The notes: generated by a model not told the origin, from the sequence alone. A stretch of 64,000 bases of DNA from Ruminococcus flavefaciens (GCA_902777125.1 CACYSQ010000010.1:1-64000); one strand, 5' to 3'. Positions 53,087 to 63,126 are shown, numbered from the stretch's first letter. Numbers and translations are program-made.

Positions 53087-55210
53087 TTGAACAGGAAATT
53101 GAAAAAGGCTATACAGGATTCGTTCAGTTTTCCGGAGACTGAACGAAAGGAAGAATTCTTTGCGAAGGCTGAGACCTTATCCGGAGAAGAAAGCGGAAGC
53201 AGACGGAAATTTCCCGTCATGATAAGTATAACGACAGCAGCGGCAGCCTGTGCAGCAGCACTGGGCTTCTGGTGCGGACTAAGGTACAGTGCAAACGGAA
53301 ACAAGCCTGATTTCAGAGGCGATACCGTTATAACTGCACCGGCAGTTACCACAGAGGCAGCGACCGTTACCACAGGTGAGAGTTTGCAGTCCGGAAGGAC
53401 AGACCTTTCCTCGCAGACCACGGCTTCAACAGTCACAACGACTGGCAGCAGTGAAGCTCCAGCCACTACAACAGTACACGTTACAGACACGGTAATATCA
53501 ACAAATCAGCCGGCAACTACGGCTCTTGTCACAACATTGCCGCCAACTATCACAACTGATCCGGTCACAGTCCCGGAAGGACTTGATGACTATGAAAGGA
53601 GTTATATTATGAAAAAGATAGCATCATATTCAGCAGCACTCGCAATGCTCAGCTCAGCAATACCTACAGGCTCAGCCGCAGAATTTATCCCTCCCAAGCC
53701 CACATCAGCGCAGTCGACTGTTTACAGCAATATCGACGCTGGAAAGGTCAGCGCAGACTTTGACGGCAGCGGTAAGGTCGATATCAAAGATGTGTATATG
53801 CTCTACAGTGCCACTAAGGGTTACGACATCGTCTCAGCAGATACAAAGGAATATTTCACCAAGAACGGCGATATCAACAAGGACGGCAAAACAGATGCAG
53901 CAGACGCTTGCGTACTCATCGGATACTATATCTACAAGAACGGCGCAGCTATCGAGCTATTCGACCCGGCAAACTACAAGAACGGCAGCGGTGAGCTCAC
54001 AGCAGGCTCATATATGTTCTGCTACGACCTCCTTGATGAGGCTGAGAGGTACAACATCGTCTATGACTACGTTGCAGAGGGTATAACCTCCGGCAGATAC
54101 GATATCGACTTTAACGCTGACGGCAAGACCGATATCGCGGACGCATTCAGCTACTACACCTACACCTATAGCCTTTCTTATCTGCCTGTTTCGAGGGGAA
54201 TAACCCTCAGCGGAAAGTCTTCCGTTATCGGCAGCGATACATGGGCGAAGTGCGAGGCTTTCCACAAGGCATTGCAGGCTGATAACCTCTGCACCTACGA
54301 AAATGGCTCTGAGCAGATAGTGAAGTTCGTCCTCTACAGGGACGGCGTTACAAATGCCGAGCTCTCTGTGAACAGCTACAGTGAGATGCTGAAGGGACTT
54401 CCCAATTACGGCTATATCTTAAAGAAGGGCGACTACACTCAGACCGCATCTGATGTTGATTTTGCAGGAATGACCTCCGGCAGCCTTTATTCAAAAGCTC
54501 CCGAATTCTTCGCGGCATCGGCAAAGAGTGCGGCTCTCGGTGCAGGCATGGCAAGGATACAGGATCAGCGCTTCAAGGTCAACTGGGAGGTCGATGTAGA
54601 GTATTTCGATGCCAAGTTCATCGAGCTGGAGAACGCGGTCCTCGCAGGTGAGGCAGCACCGCCTGATGCAAACCTTGACGGACGCATCGACGATGAAGAC
54701 GTAGGCACTCTTACCACATATTTCTGCGACGTCACGAACCTCATAAGTGCTGAGGAGAGCGAGCTCGATGAAGCTGTATGGAACCACATCGACACCGATT
54801 TCGATATCGACGGCAACGGCTACAGCGGAGACGTTTACGATATCTTCCTCGCACAGCAGTTCGTCTTCAAGTACGCTTACGAGCACGACGGTACAGGCGA
54901 GACCAAGTCAGACTACGCGACCAAGCTCCTCAGGGAGTACAACAAGAAGCACGAAAACGATACAGAAACTATCTCAAAGCAGACCGTGTCCTATCTTGCT
55001 GGACTTGATGTGAAGCGTTCAGGCGATGCCAACGGCGACGGTACAAAGAACCTTGCCGATGCGGTAATGATAATGCAGACCGTTACCAATCCGGATAAGT
55101 ATGAGCTTTCGGAATGGGGCGCATTCAACGCGGACGTCAGCGGTACAGGCGACGGCGTTACAGCAATGGACGCCTGCAAGATACAGAGAGACATCCTCGG
55201 AATAGAATAA
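53087..55210 (+). CDS. Anti-sigma-like membrane protein fused in frame to a multi-dockerin secreted protein
   Basis: The 707-aa frame starts with a short cytoplasmic part (1-42), a transmembrane helix (about 45-65, MISITTAAAACAAALGFWCG) and a Thr-rich linker (about 85-165). At residue 175 a second Met begins a complete signal peptide (MKKIASYSAALAMLSSAIPT, then GSAAEF) preceded by its own ribosome site AAAGGAG at 53595-53601. EF-hand/dockerin-like repeats follow (DFDGSGKVDIKDVYMLYSAT, DINKDGKTDAADACVLIGYY, DANLDGRIDDEDVGTLTTYF) and a type I dockerin ends the protein (GDANGDGTKNLADAVMIMQT, DVSGTGDGVTAMDACKIQRD). It may be read as one long or two nested products. Confidence 0.85.
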   Translation: MNRKLKKAIQDSFSFPETERKEEFFAKAETLSGEESGSRRKFPVMISITTAAAACAAALGFWCGLRYSANGNKPDFRGDTVITAPAVTTEAATVTTGESLQSGRTDLSSQTTASTVTTTGSSEAPATTTVHVTDTVISTNQPATTALVTTLPPTITTDPVTVPEGLDDYERSYIMKKIASYSAALAMLSSAIPTGSAAEFIPPKPTSAQSTVYSNIDAGKVSADFDGSGKVDIKDVYMLYSATKGYDIVSADTKEYFTKNGDINKDGKTDAADACVLIGYYIYKNGAAIELFDPANYKNGSGELTAGSYMFCYDLLDEAERYNIVYDYVAEGITSGRYDIDFNADGKTDIADAFSYYTYTYSLSYLPVSRGITLSGKSSVIGSDTWAKCEAFHKALQADNLCTYENGSEQIVKFVLYRDGVTNAELSVNSYSEMLKGLPNYGYILKKGDYTQTASDVDFAGMTSGSLYSKAPEFFAASAKSAALGAGMARIQDQRFKVNWEVDVEYFDAKFIELENAVLAGEAAPPDANLDGRIDDEDVGTLTTYFCDVTNLISAEESELDEAVWNHIDTDFDIDGNGYSGDVYDIFLAQQFVFKYAYEHDGTGETKSDYATKLLREYNKKHENDTETISKQTVSYLAGLDVKRSGDANGDGTKNLADAVMIMQTVTNPDKYELSEWGAFNADVSGTGDGVTAMDACKIQRDILGIE
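53609..55210 (+). CDS. Nested in-frame start: secreted multi-dockerin protein (533 aa)
   Basis: The ATG at 53609 has AAAGGAG about eight bases upstream and opens a normal Sec signal peptide, giving a free secreted protein of 533 aa with internal dockerin-like repeats and a C-terminal dockerin. It lies in the same frame as the longer anti-sigma-like gene starting at 53087, with no stop between. The simplest history is two adjacent genes whose separating stop codon was lost. Both starts could be used. Confidence 0.6.
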   Translation: MKKIASYSAALAMLSSAIPTGSAAEFIPPKPTSAQSTVYSNIDAGKVSADFDGSGKVDIKDVYMLYSATKGYDIVSADTKEYFTKNGDINKDGKTDAADACVLIGYYIYKNGAAIELFDPANYKNGSGELTAGSYMFCYDLLDEAERYNIVYDYVAEGITSGRYDIDFNADGKTDIADAFSYYTYTYSLSYLPVSRGITLSGKSSVIGSDTWAKCEAFHKALQADNLCTYENGSEQIVKFVLYRDGVTNAELSVNSYSEMLKGLPNYGYILKKGDYTQTASDVDFAGMTSGSLYSKAPEFFAASAKSAALGAGMARIQDQRFKVNWEVDVEYFDAKFIELENAVLAGEAAPPDANLDGRIDDEDVGTLTTYFCDVTNLISAEESELDEAVWNHIDTDFDIDGNGYSGDVYDIFLAQQFVFKYAYEHDGTGETKSDYATKLLREYNKKHENDTETISKQTVSYLAGLDVKRSGDANGDGTKNLADAVMIMQTVTNPDKYELSEWGAFNADVSGTGDGVTAMDACKIQRDILGIE

Positions 55211-55243
55211 TACAGTTCATAGATTCAAGTGCATAGTATAAAG

Positions 55244-55273
55244 AAAGCCCTCCGGTAAAGGAGGGCTTTTCTG
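55244..55273. terminator. Bidirectional terminator between the dockerin gene and ftsH
   Basis: AAAGCCCTCC/GGAGGGCTTT with a 6-base loop and T-rich flank. Confidence 0.8.
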
Positions 55274-55325
55274 TTATTATTTCTTTTGTAGGGGCTGCCT
55301 TACGGCAGCGGACGTCCCTGTGCTT

Positions 55326-57143
55326 TTAGTTCTCTGCGTTGAGAATTGACATGAATTCCTCGCCGGTAATGGTCTCCTTTTCGAGGAGATAGTGCGCGAG
55401 CTCATGGAGCTTTCCGATATTCTCGGAGAGTATCTGCCTTGCCCTTTCGTGGGCATCGCGGACGATACCGTTGACCTCCGCATCAATTCTTGCAGCGGTC
55501 TCGGGCGAGCATATGAGGGAGGTATCACCGCCGAGGTACTGGTTATTGACCGCCTCAAGAGCTATCATATCGAAGCTGCTGCTCATTCCGTAGCGCGTAA
55601 CCATGGCCCTTGCGAGTTTGGTAGCCTTTTCGATATCATTGGAGGCACCGGTCGTGCAGGAGTTGAAGATGAGCTCCTCCGCAGAGCGTCCGCCTGTGAG
55701 AACGGCGATGCGAGAGAGAGCTTCCTCCTTGGTGAGCAGGAACTTTTCCACCTCGTCCACCTGCATGGTATAGCCGAGAGCACCGGAGGTTCGCGGGATA
55801 ATGGTTATCTTGTGAACAGGGGCAGAGTCCTTCTGCTTTGCGGCAACGAGAGCATGACCTATCTCGTGGTAGGCGATAAGCTCCTTTTCCTGCTGGGATA
55901 TCACCGCGTTCTTGCGCTGGTAGCCTGCGATGACGACCTCAACGCTCTCCTCGAGGTCGGACTGCGAAACGGTCTGCCTGCCGTTTCTGACGGCTCTCAG
56001 GGCAGCCTCATTGATGATATTGGCGAGCTCGGCACCGGAAGCGCCTGCCGTAGCCCTTGCGATAGCGTTGTAGTCGATATCAGGGTCGGTCTTGATCTTT
56101 TTTGCGTGTACCTTCAGAACAGCCTCGCGTCCGGCAAGGTCGGGAAGCTCAGCCGGAATGCGCCTGTCAAATCTTCCCGGACGGAGAAGCGCCGGGTCGA
56201 GGGACTCCGGACGGTTGGTAGCCGCGAGGATAACAACACCCTTTTTGCCGTCGAAGCCGTCCATTTCAGTGAGGAGCTGGTTGAGGGTCTGTTCGCGCTC
56301 ATCGTTTCCGCCGTTTTGACCGTCACGCTTTTTGCCGATGGTGTCGATCTCGTCGATAAAGACGATACAGGGCGCTTTTTCGTTAGCCTGCTTAAAGAGG
56401 TCGCGGACCTTTGCCGCACCCATGCCCACGAACATCTCAACGAATTCCGAGCCGGAAATAGAGAAGAACGGGACGTTCGCCTCGCCTGCAACAGCCTGAG
56501 CGAGAAGTGTCTTGCCCGTGCCGGGAGGTCCGACAAGGAGCGCTCCCTTTGGGAGGTCGGCACCGATATCAGCGTATTTCTGCGGATTGTGGAGGAAGTC
56601 AACTATCTCGACGAGAGCCTCCTTAGCCTCGTCCTGACCTGCAACGTCACCGAAGGTCTTACCGGTCTGTGCCTTGACGTAAATTTTCGCATTGCTTTTT
56701 CCGAAAGCCATTGAGTTGCCCATACGCTTGCCCATGCCGCGCATGAGGATATTCCAGAGGACTATCATGAAAACGAGGGGCAGTACCCACGAAACTATGA
56801 ACGAAGCAATTGGGTTCTGAGTCTCGATCTTGCCGGTGAAATCGACATTTCCGTTTTCGTAGAGACGCTTGACTAGGTCGGGGTCCTCGACCCTGACGGT
56901 CGAGTAGGCTTTTTTTCTGCCGTTGGAATTGACAGCCTCGAAAACGATGGAATCCTCCTTGATCTCGACCTTGGTGACATTGCCGCTGTCGAGCTGACTG
57001 AGGAAGAAGCTGTAATTCGTCTCCTTGATCTGAGCCTTTTTGACTGCCGGTACCACAAATGAATTGAACAGCAGGAGCAGTACCATGCAGATAACGGCAA
57101 AGATAAGATAATTCTTTTTATTATTATTTTTTCTTTCATTCAT
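55326..57143 (-). CDS. ftsH: ATP-dependent zinc metalloprotease FtsH
   Basis: The 605-aa product has two transmembrane segments (about 12-32 and 112-135), the AAA module (Walker [21 protein letters not shown], Walker [19 protein letters not shown] region RPGRFDRRI) and the zinc protease motif HEIGH (usual HEAGH). It degrades membrane and regulatory proteins. It stands alone between terminators. Confidence 0.97.
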   Translation of the reverse strand: MNERKNNNKKNYLIFAVICMVLLLLFNSFVVPAVKKAQIKETNYSFFLSQLDSGNVTKVEIKEDSIVFEAVNSNGRKKAYSTVRVEDPDLVKRLYENGNVDFTGKIETQNPIASFIVSWVLPLVFMIVLWNILMRGMGKRMGNSMAFGKSNAKIYVKAQTGKTFGDVAGQDEAKEALVEIVDFLHNPQKYADIGADLPKGALLVGPPGTGKTLLAQAVAGEANVPFFSISGSEFVEMFVGMGAAKVRDLFKQANEKAPCIVFIDEIDTIGKKRDGQNGGNDEREQTLNQLLTEMDGFDGKKGVVILAATNRPESLDPALLRPGRFDRRIPAELPDLAGREAVLKVHAKKIKTDPDIDYNAIARATAGASGAELANIINEAALRAVRNGRQTVSQSDLEESVEVVIAGYQRKNAVISQQEKELIAYHEIGHALVAAKQKDSAPVHKITIIPRTSGALGYTMQVDEVEKFLLTKEEALSRIAVLTGGRSAEELIFNSCTTGASNDIEKATKLARAMVTRYGMSSSFDMIALEAVNNQYLGGDTSLICSPETAARIDAEVNGIVRDAHERARQILSENIGKLHELAHYLLEKETITGEEFMSILNAEN

Positions 57144-57238
57144 TATGTAAGATCATCTCCCGATAATGATTATAACATATCCCGTGCTGAATTTCAACCG
57201 GTAATAATTAGTGTACCGACCCTACACAATTGACCCAT

Positions 57239-57262
57239 AAAAAAGCTCCCCCGAAGGGGAGC
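57239..57262 (-). terminator. Terminator of the small secreted protein gene
   Basis: GCTCCCC/GGGGAGC with loop CGAA; leftward it is followed by six T. Confidence 0.8.
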
Positions 57263-57268
57263 AATGGT

Positions 57269-57712
57269 TCAGCCTGTGGTAAAGGTGTCGATTATTGTTT
57301 TTCCGTCGCTTTCGTAAACGTTCAGCACTCTCCGGGGATTTCCGGCGGCATCGCGTTCCTCCTGCATTTTTACAGCCTCCTCAATGGATTGAGGCTGATT
57401 ATCGAGGTCATAAAGGTCTTTTTTGTAGCAGTAACCCTCAATGCCATTGTCACCGAGAACCTTCTGAAGGTCTGCTTCGTCCTCGAATGCTACAGCCATT
57501 CCGGTATCAGCACCGTAGGTAAGACCGTCCTCGTTTGTGGGATATTCGGGCTTATATGTCTCTGCCTCCTGTGTCATTGCGCTGTCTTTGTAGGTCTTTA
57601 CTGATTTAGTATCAGCATTCCCTGTAGCAGCGGCATGGATAACGAGACCTGTTCCGAGGGCAACTCCGAGAGAGAGAGCCATAACAGGAATTAACATTTT
57701 CTTCTTTTTCAT
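57269..57712 (-). CDS. Small exported protein of unknown function
   Basis: The 147-aa product has a signal peptide (KKKKMLIPVMALSLGVALGT, cleavage near IHAAA) and an acidic soluble remainder (YGADTGMAVAFEDEADLQKV). The ATG has AAGGAGG eight bases upstream. I do not recognise the family. It follows the interrupted secreted gene at 57725 by 12 bases, so the two were probably one operon. Confidence 0.75.
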   Translation of the reverse strand: MKKKKMLIPVMALSLGVALGTGLVIHAAATGNADTKSVKTYKDSAMTQEAETYKPEYPTNEDGLTYGADTGMAVAFEDEADLQKVLGDNGIEGYCYKKDLYDLDNQPQSIEEAVKMQEERDAAGNPRRVLNVYESDGKTIIDTFTTG

Positions 57713-57724
57713 AATACTCCCTCC

Positions 57725-58261
57725 TTAATAGGTAAAATCAGAGATAGCAGTTGTTGGAAATGTATATTCTATAACATATGGAGAAGTCTGCTGTTGAGGA
57801 TCGGTAGCAGTATAGTATGCTTCGGTTATTCCTTTGGAGTAATAACCAATATTTGTGGGTAAATTCTTTTTCGTTACAGAAAGGTCAAAGAAAGTTGTAT
57901 TGTTAGAGCCGTTTGTAACCCAATTTGCTGATTCCTTTACCAATACGCCATTATGATTATACAGTCTTGAATACAACCCAACTTCTCCGGGAATGAAATA
58001 ATGATCATCATTTTGTGCTATTGAAGTCGCAGCAGTAGCAAAAGGTTCATTTGCAACGTTCTAACCTGTTATAATTGAAGAGTGATTGTAATAATAATGC
58101 CATGCATTGTGGTGATAAGTTCCAAAATAATAAGGGACGCTCGAAAGACTTGTACTTGCACTTACGTTAAGAACCGGCACTACTGATAGCGTACTGATGA
58201 GAACACCGCTAACAAACACATTAACGCTTGTTTTTAGTTCTTTGATTTTCATTGTTATCAC
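57725..58261 (-). pseudogene. Secreted protein gene interrupted by an in-frame amber stop
   Basis: The first part (58261-58061) encodes a signal peptide (MKIKELKTSVNVFVSGVLIS) and SVPYYFGTYHHNAWHYYYNH, then ends SSIITG and TAG (58063-58061). The same frame continues without further stops as NVANEPFATAATSIAQNDDH, YFIPGEVGLYSRLYNHNGVL and on to SPYVIEYTFPTTAISDFTY, ending at 57725. One base change therefore splits a protein of about 178 aa. Family unknown; the AT-rich composition differs from its neighbours. Confidence 0.7.
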
Positions 58262-58405
58262 TACTTCAAATTATTAAGAATAAGCATATGTTTTTTCTAC
58301 TCATAGTATATCACTATATATCAGCAAAGTCAATAGTATGTAATAATATTTTTGTTTTTTTATCTGGTACAGAATTATTTACTTAATATTTAGCCGGACA
58401 ATAAA

Positions 58406-58439
58406 TTAAAAAATCTCCCCGGAAGGACCGGGGAGATTT
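58406..58439 (-). terminator. Terminator of the GH26-GH9 operon
   Basis: A 12-bp stem (AAATCTCCCCGG with CCGGGGAGATTT) with a 5-base loop; leftward it runs into TTTTTAATTT. The remaining bases of 58262-58554 show no gene. Confidence 0.75.
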
Positions 58440-58554
58440 CAGGCTGTTAAGGCTACCGTTTGCAGGTATTGCCGTGAGCGAAAGCAGACTTTCGTTTTGC
58501 AGGGACAGAGCTCGTGAAACAAGCGTCCCCGTGGAAAGCAGGCGAACGCCTGTG

Positions 58555-61107
58555 TTATGCGTGTAATACTGTTATGATACCGAGCTTGTAGCGCTGTATC
58601 TTGAGGGCGTCCTTGTTGGTAACGTCGTTGCTGTCGTCAACGTCGGCGTTCTTTTCGCCCTTGGCTGTGAGCTTGTACTTATCGGGGTTGGAGATGCACT
58701 GCATGATGAAAACAGCGTCAGCCATATTTACCTCATCGTCGCAGTTAGCGTCGCCCCAGAGCACGCCGGAATTCTTGGAGTCGGTCTCCTTTTCGCTTGA
58801 AGGCTCCTCCTTAGCGGGAGTTGAACCGTCCGGCTCGATACCGCCGACGAGCACGCCGTCAACATAAACGCAGATATTTTCGTTCTTTACCTCAGGCGGA
58901 TTATCAACAGCCGCAAAATCGCCTTCTTTGCCTATCTTCATTGTCTTGTAGCTCCAGTCGTTTGTGGGATCCCACAAATCGCCGTAGTACATACCGAGAT
59001 CGAACTGGTATTTTTTACCGGAGTTTGCTATAACATAGTTTTCCCATGTTATTTCAACGTAGTAAGTATCCGGTGTCTTATCGTATTTGAACGGACCTGT
59101 GAGGATACCGTCAGCACCTACTTCGCGGTCCTCAGTACTTGACTGGTCGAAGAGCTCACGAACATTGGTAACGCCTGCGATACCGTTATTACACTCGCTG
59201 ACGTTGAAGTAATAGCGTACTGATGAAGTTGCAGCAGGCTTTGTTTCGCCTGTAAGGACCTTGAAGGATACCTGAGTTGTACCTGAGCCGTCACCGTTCT
59301 TGTTGGGCTTGTCAAGAGCAACAGCCTCGACCCAGTATCCGCTTCCGCCTGAACTGCCGCTATTGCTGTATACACGCTTTTCGTCCTCAGGCGGGAAGTT
59401 TTTGGTTATAGCCATTTCGGGAGTGCCGTATACAGCATAAAGTCCTGCTGCCGCAGCCGGGAGGCAGGCGTTGTAGTCGATAGTTACCTCATTTTCGGTA
59501 TACTCTCTTGTTTCGTCCATGTGAGAATCAGCAATGTCAGGACCGCCGGCAAGAGCGCCCCAGAGGATATGCTTCTGCTCACGCGGGTCCTCAGCCATGA
59601 GAAGTCCGGAAGCTGCACGGTGGTGGGGATTCTTTACAGCGATATCATTGTAGCCTACGATATAGCATCTGGGACCGTGAGTGCCGTTGACGCCGGCAAG
59701 TACGGAATACTTTGCTCTTTCCTTGAAGGTAGTGTCATTTTTGCCGAGGATATAATCCATCTGCTTTCTTGACCATTCGCTCCATTCAGTTGCTTTTCCG
59801 TTGTGGTACTTATCGTAGAGGAGGCATATGAACTGCATAGCAGTATTGTAACGGCAGCTTCCCCATGTGCTGAGCCATGCAAAGCCCTGGGGAGTTTCCT
59901 TGCCCTGCCATGTTTTCAGGCATTTTCCGAGACAGTCATCATCCCAGAAATCCTTCAGAACGTACTGGTTCATGCCCTGGGCATCTCTTATCTTCTGCAC
60001 CATATCAATCTCGGGGTGCTCCTGATTGATAACAGCCCACATCACAGCAGCTCCGCCCCACATATCGTTCCAGTTATAGCAGTAGCCGGAGGGAGCATAG
60101 TAGTCGAACACTTCATATGCGCCGTGGTCGAATACAGTTTCGTCGCCTGTTGCAAGGTACATCCATGCAGCGGCCCAGCAGTAGTCATCCTCCCATTTGC
60201 CTGATTTATAGAACTGAACAGGACCGTCAGCGTTGTCTGAGAGCTCCTTAGGATTAGCATTGGCGAAATCCCAGAGAGCCTTGGCATAGTCAAGAGATTT
60301 ATCAGCATAATCCGGGTCGGTTTCCTTGAAGTTGAGGTAGTTGATAGCCAGTGAAGCTGCCGCAGAGACAACATAGTCTGTCTGAGGCTTTTCGGCTGTC
60401 AGGAAGAATGCCGGACGTGGCATAGTATCTATCTCAGGAGAGTTCCAGATAGCGTGGTCGATATTACCCTCGCCGACCTGGTAGCAGTGAGCGATGACTG
60501 TACCGTTCTTGTCGCGGAAGGTACACTTCATGAGGTAATCGTTGAAGTGGCGGAGGATAGTCTCAATGTGGCTGTCCTGCTCAAGTTTCTCGTAAACGTC
60601 GCGGTACTCATAGTATCCCCAGCCGAGTGTGGCAGCAGTATAGTTTTCAGGTATACCGAACTCAACGTGGTCGCCCGCATCGTGGAAGCCTCCGGCAACA
60701 TCTATAGTGCCGTCGCCGTCGGGGTCGAGGATATCCTTGTACTTTGTCATGAATGCAGAGGAGAGGTTAGTGCCGCCCTTGCTGCTTTTAGTAGTTACGC
60801 CGTCCCATTCGATCATAGGAACGTGCGCGTCGTAGGTGTGGCAGCTTCCGCGCCATGGGAGAAGGTTCTCATTTTCTTTGATCTCGCCGCACATATTTGC
60901 GTCGTAGAAATAGAGAGAATACTGCAAAGCGCGGGCATAGTCGATATCGAGACCTGAATCGGTGACTACCTCGCTTATCGGGGCAGAGTAGACGATCTCC
61001 TCATCAGACTCGCCGGCAGCGATAGCAGTTCCGAGCGAGCCGGTCAGCGGAGCTGTAAGTGAAGCAGCGCACGTTACAGCAGAGATAATTCGTTTGGGTA
61101 GATTCAT
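58555..61107 (-). CDS. Dockerin-bearing GH9 endoglucanase with CBM3-like module
   Basis: The 850-aa product has a signal peptide (to about 32), a GH9 catalytic domain at about 38-580 (DVAGGFHDAGDHVEFGIPEN with the base Asp pair; late acid region DSHMDETREYTENEVTIDYN), a CBM3-type module at about 605-740 (DGSGTTQVSFKVLTGETKPA, WENYVIANSGKKYQFDLGMY), a linker, and a type I dockerin (GDANCDDEVNMADAVFIMQC and ADVDDSNDVTNKDALKIQRY). It cuts beta-1,4-glucan within the cellulosome. It begins 17 bases after the GH26 stop with GGAGG. Confidence 0.95.
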   Translation of the reverse strand: MNLPKRIISAVTCAASLTAPLTGSLGTAIAAGESDEEIVYSAPISEVVTDSGLDIDYARALQYSLYFYDANMCGEIKENENLLPWRGSCHTYDAHVPMIEWDGVTTKSSKGGTNLSSAFMTKYKDILDPDGDGTIDVAGGFHDAGDHVEFGIPENYTAATLGWGYYEYRDVYEKLEQDSHIETILRHFNDYLMKCTFRDKNGTVIAHCYQVGEGNIDHAIWNSPEIDTMPRPAFFLTAEKPQTDYVVSAAASLAINYLNFKETDPDYADKSLDYAKALWDFANANPKELSDNADGPVQFYKSGKWEDDYCWAAAWMYLATGDETVFDHGAYEVFDYYAPSGYCYNWNDMWGGAAVMWAVINQEHPEIDMVQKIRDAQGMNQYVLKDFWDDDCLGKCLKTWQGKETPQGFAWLSTWGSCRYNTAMQFICLLYDKYHNGKATEWSEWSRKQMDYILGKNDTTFKERAKYSVLAGVNGTHGPRCYIVGYNDIAVKNPHHRAASGLLMAEDPREQKHILWGALAGGPDIADSHMDETREYTENEVTIDYNACLPAAAAGLYAVYGTPEMAITKNFPPEDEKRVYSNSGSSGGSGYWVEAVALDKPNKNGDGSGTTQVSFKVLTGETKPAATSSVRYYFNVSECNNGIAGVTNVRELFDQSSTEDREVGADGILTGPFKYDKTPDTYYVEITWENYVIANSGKKYQFDLGMYYGDLWDPTNDWSYKTMKIGKEGDFAAVDNPPEVKNENICVYVDGVLVGGIEPDGSTPAKEEPSSEKETDSKNSGVLWGDANCDDEVNMADAVFIMQCISNPDKYKLTAKGEKNADVDDSNDVTNKDALKIQRYKLGIITVLHA

Positions 61108-61124
61108 TGCATTTCCTCCTGTTA

Positions 61125-63011
61125 TTATAAAGATTTGATAAGACCAAGCTTGTATTTCTGTATCAAGAGGGCGTCCTTGTTGGTGAGGCCGTTTCCGGTA
61201 TTTTCAACATCGCCGGCTTTTTCGCCGTCGTCGGTGATACCGTCGGGCTTGCCCTTGCCGTACTTGTCGGGGTTGGAGATAGCCTGCATAATGAGCACAG
61301 CGTCAGCCATATTTACCTCGCCGTCGCAGTTCGCATCGCCGGGACAGAGCTTTTTCGGCTCAGTGCTCACCTTTGAGGTAGTAGTCGTTGATACAGTGGT
61401 CGTGGTTGATGTAGTAGTTCCGGAGCTGCTGTCCAGCGGATAGCTCTTGAGATCGGGAAGCTCGTCAAGAGTTATGCAGTAGTCGCTCTGGTATATCTCA
61501 ACAAGGTTGTCCACGGGGTTATTCTGCTCGCTTTTGAGGTAATCCATATACCACGGGCAGAACCAGAGCCATGCAGCCTTGTCGTTCACAAGGTTTTCGA
61601 GTGAGGGAATGGAGTCGTTCTCAGTCATAGCCACCATTTTCTGACCGTTCGTGCCTTTTACGAGGCTGTAGAAGGTGGAGGCTATCGAGCTGAGGTTAGG
61701 CAGACCGTCAACGGCATTGTACTTGTCGTAGCCGACGATATCGACCACATCGTCGCCGGGATACCATTCTGCGGAAGCAGGGGAGGTATAGCCTGTCCAA
61801 ACCCATATGAGGTTATCGAGACCGTATTCGTTGGTGAGCTTGTCGTAGAGCAGACGGTAGAGCTTTTTGCAGGGCTCAGCGCCCTCAGCCCCCCACCAGA
61901 ACCAGCCGCCCTCGGCTTCGTGGAGAGGTCTCCACAGTATCGGGACATCGGCGTCCTTAGCCTTTTTCAGCTCACCGGCGATGAGTTCTATGTCAGCGAG
62001 GACCTTTTCGTGCTCCCATGTGCCCTCGGTTACGGCGTTGGTAACGCTGAACGTGGTGTAGGGAGTATTGCCGGTGGACTCAACGTAGAAGGCTATCTTG
62101 TCGCTGCCCTCCTCGAGGGGAACGTTCCAGTGCCACGTTACGGTAGCGATGCCGTGGAACTTGTTCGTCCATTCTATGATACGGCCGGTAGCGTTATCGC
62201 GCCATTTGGTGTCGGTAGTGTTGTATGAGAGCATATCAATTCCTCGGATAGCGGGCTGTTTGCCGGTCTTATCGAGGATATACTCGAATTCTGCCTCATT
62301 GTCCTTTATGTAAGTATCAGGATCGTTCCACTGATTGTAGTTGTGGTCGCCGCAGTATTCCTGCTGACCGGCGATTATGTGCTTGCCGTACTGGTCGCAG
62401 AGGTACTTGTAGAGCCTCTTTGCGGAATCAGAGGCATTGGGGTTGGAAAGAGTGCCGGTCGGGGAGAGGTTTTTCAGGCTCTCGTCGGCAGGGGTGAGCG
62501 TGAGGTAATCGAAGTAGGTGTAGCCCCAGTAAGCCTTGAGCTCAATGGAGTTCTTGCCGGCGGCGAGGTTGACAACTCCGCCGGAGGTCTCCGTGAAGCC
62601 GGGAGAATAGGGGAAAGTGACCTCGCCCTGATTGACGCCGTTTACATTGAGGTACTGCACCTTTTTGTTGGGGTCGGAGGGCTCACAGTAAGCGATAGCG
62701 AGCTCATAGAGACCAGCCTCGGGGACGTCCACTTCAACGGAAAGTGAAGTGCCCTTCTGATCGAGGTAAGCGAAGCCGCCGCCTGAGCAGCCGGAGAAGT
62801 CAGCGCCCTCGGGTATCTTGTCCTTATCGAGGTCGGAAACGCCGTTTTTGCAGAGTTTTCCGCCCTGAGCGGAGCCTTCCTCGAATTCGTATTTGAGGAC
62901 GGTATCAGCCGCATATGCAGGGCTGACGGGTGAAGCAGCCGGTATTCCCGCGATCGCCGTGAGGACAGCTAAAGCGGAGCAGGCTGAACGTGAAAGTTTT
63001 TGTGACAGCAA
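61125..63011 (-). CDS. Dockerin-bearing GH26 beta-mannanase with CBM35
   Basis: The 628-aa product starts at a TTG (63011) after GGAGG and has a signal peptide (to about 34). A CBM35-type module follows at about 36-165 (KYEFEEGSAQGGKLCKNGVS, GGGFAYLDQKGTSLSVEVDV), then a GH26 domain at about 172-520 with the acid/base Glu in LWRPLHEAEGGWFWWG and nucleophile Glu in VAMTENDSIPSL, a Thr/Ser linker (TTTSTTTTVSTTTTSKVS), and a dockerin (GDANCDGEVNMADAVLIMQA). It is the first gene of a two-gene operon with the GH9 cellulase. Confidence 0.95.
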   Translation of the reverse strand: MLSQKLSRSACSALAVLTAIAGIPAASPVSPAYAADTVLKYEFEEGSAQGGKLCKNGVSDLDKDKIPEGADFSGCSGGGFAYLDQKGTSLSVEVDVPEAGLYELAIAYCEPSDPNKKVQYLNVNGVNQGEVTFPYSPGFTETSGGVVNLAAGKNSIELKAYWGYTYFDYLTLTPADESLKNLSPTGTLSNPNASDSAKRLYKYLCDQYGKHIIAGQQEYCGDHNYNQWNDPDTYIKDNEAEFEYILDKTGKQPAIRGIDMLSYNTTDTKWRDNATGRIIEWTNKFHGIATVTWHWNVPLEEGSDKIAFYVESTGNTPYTTFSVTNAVTEGTWEHEKVLADIELIAGELKKAKDADVPILWRPLHEAEGGWFWWGAEGAEPCKKLYRLLYDKLTNEYGLDNLIWVWTGYTSPASAEWYPGDDVVDIVGYDKYNAVDGLPNLSSIASTFYSLVKGTNGQKMVAMTENDSIPSLENLVNDKAAWLWFCPWYMDYLKSEQNNPVDNLVEIYQSDYCITLDELPDLKSYPLDSSSGTTTSTTTTVSTTTTSKVSTEPKKLCPGDANCDGEVNMADAVLIMQAISNPDKYGKGKPDGITDDGEKAGDVENTGNGLTNKDALLIQKYKLGLIKSL

Positions 63012-63126
63012 ATCATATCCCTCCAGATAGTGTTGAGCCGCAGACCGGACGCCTAAATCCGCCGCGGCATTTTCTTAAAAGTTTTGTAGAATTATGCCTA
63101 TATTCAACAAAACGTAATCTATACCT

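Noticed and set aside
55392-56714. A 440-codon plus-strand frame
   Set aside because: Antisense shadow of ftsH.
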